Assembly: GCA_025093555.1 (NCBI GenBank)
Contig: JAIWNF010000008.1
Span: forward strand, 868,001 to 932,000
DNA length: 64,000 nt
Direction: 5' to 3'
From: Circinella umbellata
Lineage: Eukaryota; Mucoromycota; Mucoromycetes; Mucorales; Lichtheimiaceae
Within the stretch, counting starts at the first letter, position 1; every line of letters begins with the position of its first letter. The translations under genes were made by a program, and so were the position numbers. Positions 60,301-64,000 of the stretch are shown one piece after another. Below the pieces are notes generated by a model. The model worked only from the letters and a program-made list of their open reading frames with translations, was not told the origin of the DNA and searched no databases.

Positions 60301-61078
60301 AATTTTTTCTAAATACCCATTGAAACTATTGATCTGCTTGTTGTACCGCTCTCGCGATATTCCGCCTTTTTTTTTCATTGTATAGGATTTCTATTGATGT
60401 TGCGACATGTAAAGGTAGCTCATCTGTGGTATCAAATATAATTTCAATTGGTTAATTTATTATCACATCAAATAAGCCAGGGTTTGTTGTGTTAGATTGT
60501 TGCGGTGAATAATCGTTGTTGTTGTTGCTGCTGCTATTATTATTGCTGTTTTGGTGTACTTCTGTTTCCTCATTGTTATCATCACTGAGCGTTACTTCAG
60601 ACATAAATTCATGATCACTATTATTCCAAATATTGTCTTCAGTGTAACTCCAAAGGCCATCTGGAATATTATAGCTGCAGTAATCATCCATGTCATCAAA
60701 ACCACATGATGCGCTACTTTTATCACCATGGTCGCTATCACCCAAAATAGCTATGATTGTTATAATCCAAGTCACTACGATCATTTTTATAATTCAAGTT
60801 ATCACCAAAGCTTACTATCATCATTGTTATAATTCAAGTTATCACTTGAGCCACCATATTCGTTGACGTGGGAAATTTGAAACCTGTATAATGAACAATA
60901 AAATATTTATACGGAATATAACAAGAATAAAGTATAATGCAGCTTTGGGTTTTACATTTGTTGGGCTTGATCCACTACATATCTCAAAATGCTTTGTTTT
61001 ATTTACGGTGCGTTTATACTTTTTGAATTCATTTTGACAGGTCAAACAATAAAAATAGTTAAAATCGCTTCTCGTCAC
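57400..61078 (-). pseudogene. Relic of a Tnp2/CACTA-like transposase
   Basis: Fragments lie in order on the minus strand: a Cys/His segment (FYCLTCQNEFKKYKRTVNKT, 60842-61078); an acidic N/Q-rich linker (60452-60784); ERYNKQINSFNGYLEKIEEQ then KLDIYHMCPKGCYMYYHDDG (60076-60378); DGFMTDVFDGLCYSAAENNE with LDIAVALYTDGFSKYS (59747-60061); FSFLKPTLEELEILERQGMS then VRVHLLFIGGDIPAMAKTCG and HRFGCRTCFID (59395-59790); 58803-59192; 58482-58676; 57857-58321; and a tail DDYLLDQNQQRNRSIDLHSI near 57600. The 'C-x-KGC-x-Y', 'MTDVFDG' and 'GDIPA...CRTC' landmarks are those of the fungal Tnp2/transposase_21 family of CACTA elements. Frame changes and stops show decay. Confidence 0.7.
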
Positions 61079-61266
61079 TTGGTAAATAAAATTAAGTAAA
61101 AGATAAAGGAACAGATGTTTTATTTGGTATCAGGTTGTAAATTTTTCCTGAAAAGACCTGAATCACGTTTTCTAAGCCTGAAAAAACCCGTCTCCATGCC
61201 AACTTTCAGGTTATTAAGGACCCCATTCATAAGGTGAATATGTAAAAAGTGCCATCAAATACGACA

Positions 61267-61329
61267 GTGCGTACCAGGCACGCAAGCCAAAAAACGGGCG
61301 GTGTGCGTACCAGATACGGTGCGTACCAG
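61267..61329. repeat. Three direct copies of GTGCGTACCAG
   Basis: Copies lie at 61267-61277, 61303-61313 and 61319-61329, all in the same orientation, in the ~300-bp spacer between the divergent Tnp2-like and zinc-finger relics. Such arrays are typical of CACTA subterminal transposase-binding repeats or of a shared promoter; which one applies here is not known. Confidence 0.8.
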
Positions 61330-61399
61330 GTTTCAAATTCCGATGTTTGTTTCGCTGGAGATGCAGAAGAGCACCTCCATTTTTCTTTTCTTCTCGTTA

Positions 61400-62811
61400 C
61401 GACACAAGTTGACGTAACAACATCAAGAACTTGCGAAAAATGTAATCGATCTTTCAAAAGTTCACTACAAAGTCATGAAAAAAACTATCACACACGTTCT
61501 ATTACAGCGAAATACACAGATAGTGAAGGTGTGTACTATTTTTCTTATCGTTTTCTTTAAAAATGTTACTCATTTCCTTTTTTCATCTTGATTCAGGCCA
61601 ATCAGTCGCGCTTGTTTTGGTGCGAGATGAGGATTCTGGCAAATTTAAATGTCCAATGTGCAAAAAATCTTGGCACACTTGTTCTGGCGCCCATAGTCAT
61701 TTTGCTCGTTTTGATGGGAAATGTATTAATTATGGTAAGGAGAAACTAATACAATTTGCCAGCTCTTTCAATTTAAACTTTTTGATGTTTTAAATAAAGA
61801 TGATTCATCAAGCGAAAGCGAAAGCGAAATTGAAGATAGTACCACTGCAATCATCGAAATGCCCACCACAAAATTAGTTACTATCTCTGATAAGTCCAAT
61901 GATTGCCCTCGACGAAGCTTTGATGAGTCAATTTTACGTGCTTTTCGATAGTCAGCGGCTTCTGATTATGAAAAAAACAAAACTTTGTGGATTGCTGAGA
62001 GTCTGAAATTGCAACCGTTTGCGTTGACGGATAACAATCAAGTTGAGGAAATCGCTCTCATGCATCGCGACAATGTTACATCTTTGATAAAAAAAATCAA
62101 GACCAGTCCTATCGCGTGAAGAATATCACATTCGGCAAAAAGCGCAGGTGGGATAGCAGTATTAAGTTGAATGATGAAGCATCAGCCACGAATATTGAAG
62201 CAGCCTTAATGTCCATTATACACTATGGGCCTTACTCCCACCAGCTCTCGAAAAGAAGTTTTACGCAATTGAATGATGATAGTTGCCAACTCTTGAACGA
62301 CGATTGGACATCCTTGCCACAATTACGATTTGCCTGCGCCCAGCTACTTGCTGGTGCTATTATCATCAATAAGAACAACGAAGCCGTGCTTGTCAATACG
62401 GTGGAAATCTACAATCGACAACGAGAACTTGACGTCCATCGAGAAACGTTTGTTAATAAGAAGGGAATGACAGCATTGTCATCTTTGCCACCCATTGACA
62501 CCAAATATTACCACACATGGGTAACAATCATGCGAGATACTGATGGTAGTAAGCTAGTTGTGGGGACTAAAACATTAAATGCCCTAATCACTTCAAGCCT
62601 CCGAATTGATTCTGTTCATCAAGCGAGTATTGGGGGAGTCATTGCACATTTCGACTTGGATGATAGCACCGCTTTGACGACTTCGGTATTCTTGGATAAT
62701 GAATCGATTAAAAAAGCGAACATATTGGCAAGTGATCCTAATGCAAGCAAGATAAATCGCTTTGATCTACGATACCAACTTCGACAATTACGATCGAAAT
62801 TTCAATACCCT
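61400..62811 (+). pseudogene. Relic of an unrecognised two-zinc-finger protein
   Basis: Three exons are readable. The first contains TSRTCEKCNRSFKSSLQSHE, ending SEG at a GTGTGT donor (~61528). The second (~61599-61733) contains SVALVLVRDEDSGKFKCPMC then KKSWHTCSGAHSHFARFDGK. The third (from ~61799) starts DDSSSESESEIEDSTTAIIE. It hits a TAG after ESILRAFR (~61950), continues SAASDYEKNKTLWIAESLKL, slips one frame in an A-run near 62091, and runs on from SYRVKNITFGKKRRWDSS through CAQLLAGAIIINKNNEAVLV to QLRQLRSKFQYP. No clear start codon remains. The protein (~480 residues) combines two Cys/His modules, an acidic Ser/Glu patch and a long unidentified domain. It is divergent from the Tnp2-like transposase and may be the second gene of that element. 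Confidence 0.6.
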
Positions 62812-63051
62812 TCAACCTTGATCACCCATAAAAGGGACATGGCGACGACCAAGACGAGCAGAACGACGGACATTGGGAGCAGCAGCAACGGGATTATCAT
62901 CATCATCATCCAATTCATCGATTTCCTCCTCAACAGGGGCAACAAAAACCATGTTTTCAGCCAAAGTAGGAACTTCAACTGAAGTCAGACTTCCAGTAAG
63001 TCTAGCTGGAGCTGACTCCAAAGGCAAGGGTGTAGGCAAGACACCAACCAA
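62812..63051 (-). pseudogene. Retroelement-like fragment
   Basis: This minus-strand frame of 79 residues ends at a stop. It is Pro/Leu/Ala-rich, then acidic (EEEIDELDDDDDNPVAAAP), and ends NVRRSARLGRRHVPFMGDQG. The 'RRSARL' basic block after an acidic linker resembles linker text in fungal retrotransposon polyproteins. It abuts the zinc-finger relic and is probably a fragment joined by insertion. Low certainty. Confidence 0.3.
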
Positions 63052-63059
63052 ATTTTGGT

Positions 63060-63627
63060 ATGAGCCAAAATCAACAACAACACCAGCTTGATGGACCTAT
63101 AATTCAACTCTGGCCTAAAGGCATGTGTAGTATCATATTCTTACCATGTTTTTTTTAATTATATCACGTACCTTTAAAACCGTCACCGAGAAGATGTCAA
63201 AGAAACAGCTTGATGGACCTACCTCCTCTGTCGTGCATCAAGCATTTTTGCAAATGATCTGCGATCACAGCCATATACCACTTTCACATTATATGAAGCA
63301 CCTGACACAGGCCGCGATTCGGCAACAAAAATAGTCTCCAAACTTTTTTATAATGTCGCTAATTTGGTCCATTCCAGCACTAACCCGACTCTTCCAAAGC
63401 AATATGTAAACACTCTATTTGTGAAATGCCCAGATGGTCAAATACAGTCTATCTTACAACAAATCGTTGATTTATACCATGAAGATGAATATACCATTAG
63501 CATATTGAACAATCATTCTCTCAATGCGCTATTAACACTTTTGGCTTCCCTGATGTCAGCAAGCCTCGTTTCAGCAAACAAATCTGTGGCAGAAAATGTC
63601 AAGTCTCGTGTCCTAAACGGTCATTAA
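63060..63627 (+). pseudogene. Coding-like fragments of unknown mobile-element origin
   Basis: Two related starts occur: MSQNQQQHQLDGPIIQLWPK at ~63061 and MSKKQLDGPTSSVVHQAFLQ at ~63194; they share the DNA AGCTTGATGGACCT. One frame shift later, the text runs TFTLYEAPDTGRDSATKIVS, YNVANLVHSSTNPTLPKQYV, then PDGQIQSILQQIVDLYHEDE, ending RVLNGH at 63627. A retroelement gag-like N-terminal region is possible; I cannot assign it. Confidence 0.35.
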
Positions 63628-64000
63628 TACATCCTTGTTTCCGCTATTACTTTTTTTTTTTCGAAGTTGGCACAATCACTGTTTGCTGCCCTGTTTTCAT
63701 TTTAAGGCTACCTCTTTTTTATTTTTTTGACGGTTGTCGTAGCCTAAAAACAATGTCATTATCATTTCCTTTTTTGAATCGTGTCACACTACGCATTATA
63801 ATTATGAGTCAACTTCCTGTTGCCATTCCAGTAACCATCACAGACAGTATATACTTTACTTCAATGACTCACATTTTATACCTCTGCTTGTAATTACATG
63901 TCATCCACATTATATACGTTATTATCATTATTAGAAAACATATAAATAGTCCTTACTCATAAAATAATAAACCGGTATCTTTTTGAATTATATTTGTTAT
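63628..64000. other. Window end, no gene
   Basis: AT-rich sequence with a T-run at 63651-63661 and no open frame of note. Confidence 0.5.

Overview
This window is a piece of fungal nuclear genome. AT-rich spacers separate small-intron genes with GT...AG introns of roughly 50-330 bp. Unmistakable housekeeping eukaryotic genes are present: cytochrome c peroxidase, DHFR, ariadne-type RBR ligase, eIF3h, vigilin/Scp160, serine O-acetyltransferase, ribosomal protein uS19/S15, Cdc20, ALG10, BUD31 and a pyrimidine-nucleotide-type mitochondrial carrier. The gene set, compact introns and transposon types (OTU-bearing MULE, Tnp2/CACTA-like) suggest an early-diverging filamentous fungus, most likely Mucoromycota. 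That placement is inference; no rRNA or other marker was available to confirm it.

Layout. 1-1.7 kb: CCP1 (6 exons). 2.8-3.9 kb: a seven-TM protein with a Q-rich tail (minus). 3.9-12.2 kb: a gene-poor, very AT-rich block with a tRNA-Arg(ACG), a copy of the tRNA 5' end 1.3 kb away, a 423-bp element with terminal inverted repeats, and faint coding relics. 12.2-14.5 kb: a DUF2828/VWA-like protein (minus). 15.2-17.4 kb: a multi-exon seven-TM protein with a His-rich tail. 17.6-21 kb: DHFR and an ariadne RBR ligase (minus). 21.8-23.1 kb: the decayed remains of a complete class III aminotransferase (minus). 23.5-24.9 kb: eIF3h. 26.4-31.4 kb: a transposon graveyard with a DUF6729-like relic, then a MULE transposase-OTU relic bracketed by palindromic GGTGCACC-type repeats. 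31.9-38.2 kb: vigilin, serine O-acetyltransferase and RPS15. 38.8-39.2 kb: a second copy of the inverted-repeat element. 40.9-55.1 kb: a gene-dense block with Cdc20, a four-finger C2H2 factor, ALG10, a methyltransferase, BUD31, a mitochondrial carrier and a 64-residue YABBY/HMG-like protein. 57.4-64 kb: a second graveyard with a Tnp2/CACTA-like transposase relic (minus), a divergently oriented relic of an unrecognised zinc-finger protein (plus), and smaller mixed fragments.

The live genes are mostly independent housekeeping units, with no operon-like grouping. No intact previously undescribed system could be proven. The best leads are the two-copy inverted-repeat element, the unrecognised zinc-finger protein divergent from the Tnp2-like transposase across a spacer with three GTGCGTACCAG repeats, and the full-length aminotransferase ghost. 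Exon boundaries come from reading splice sites by eye and checking that phases join. All family assignments come from recalled motifs, not from searches.
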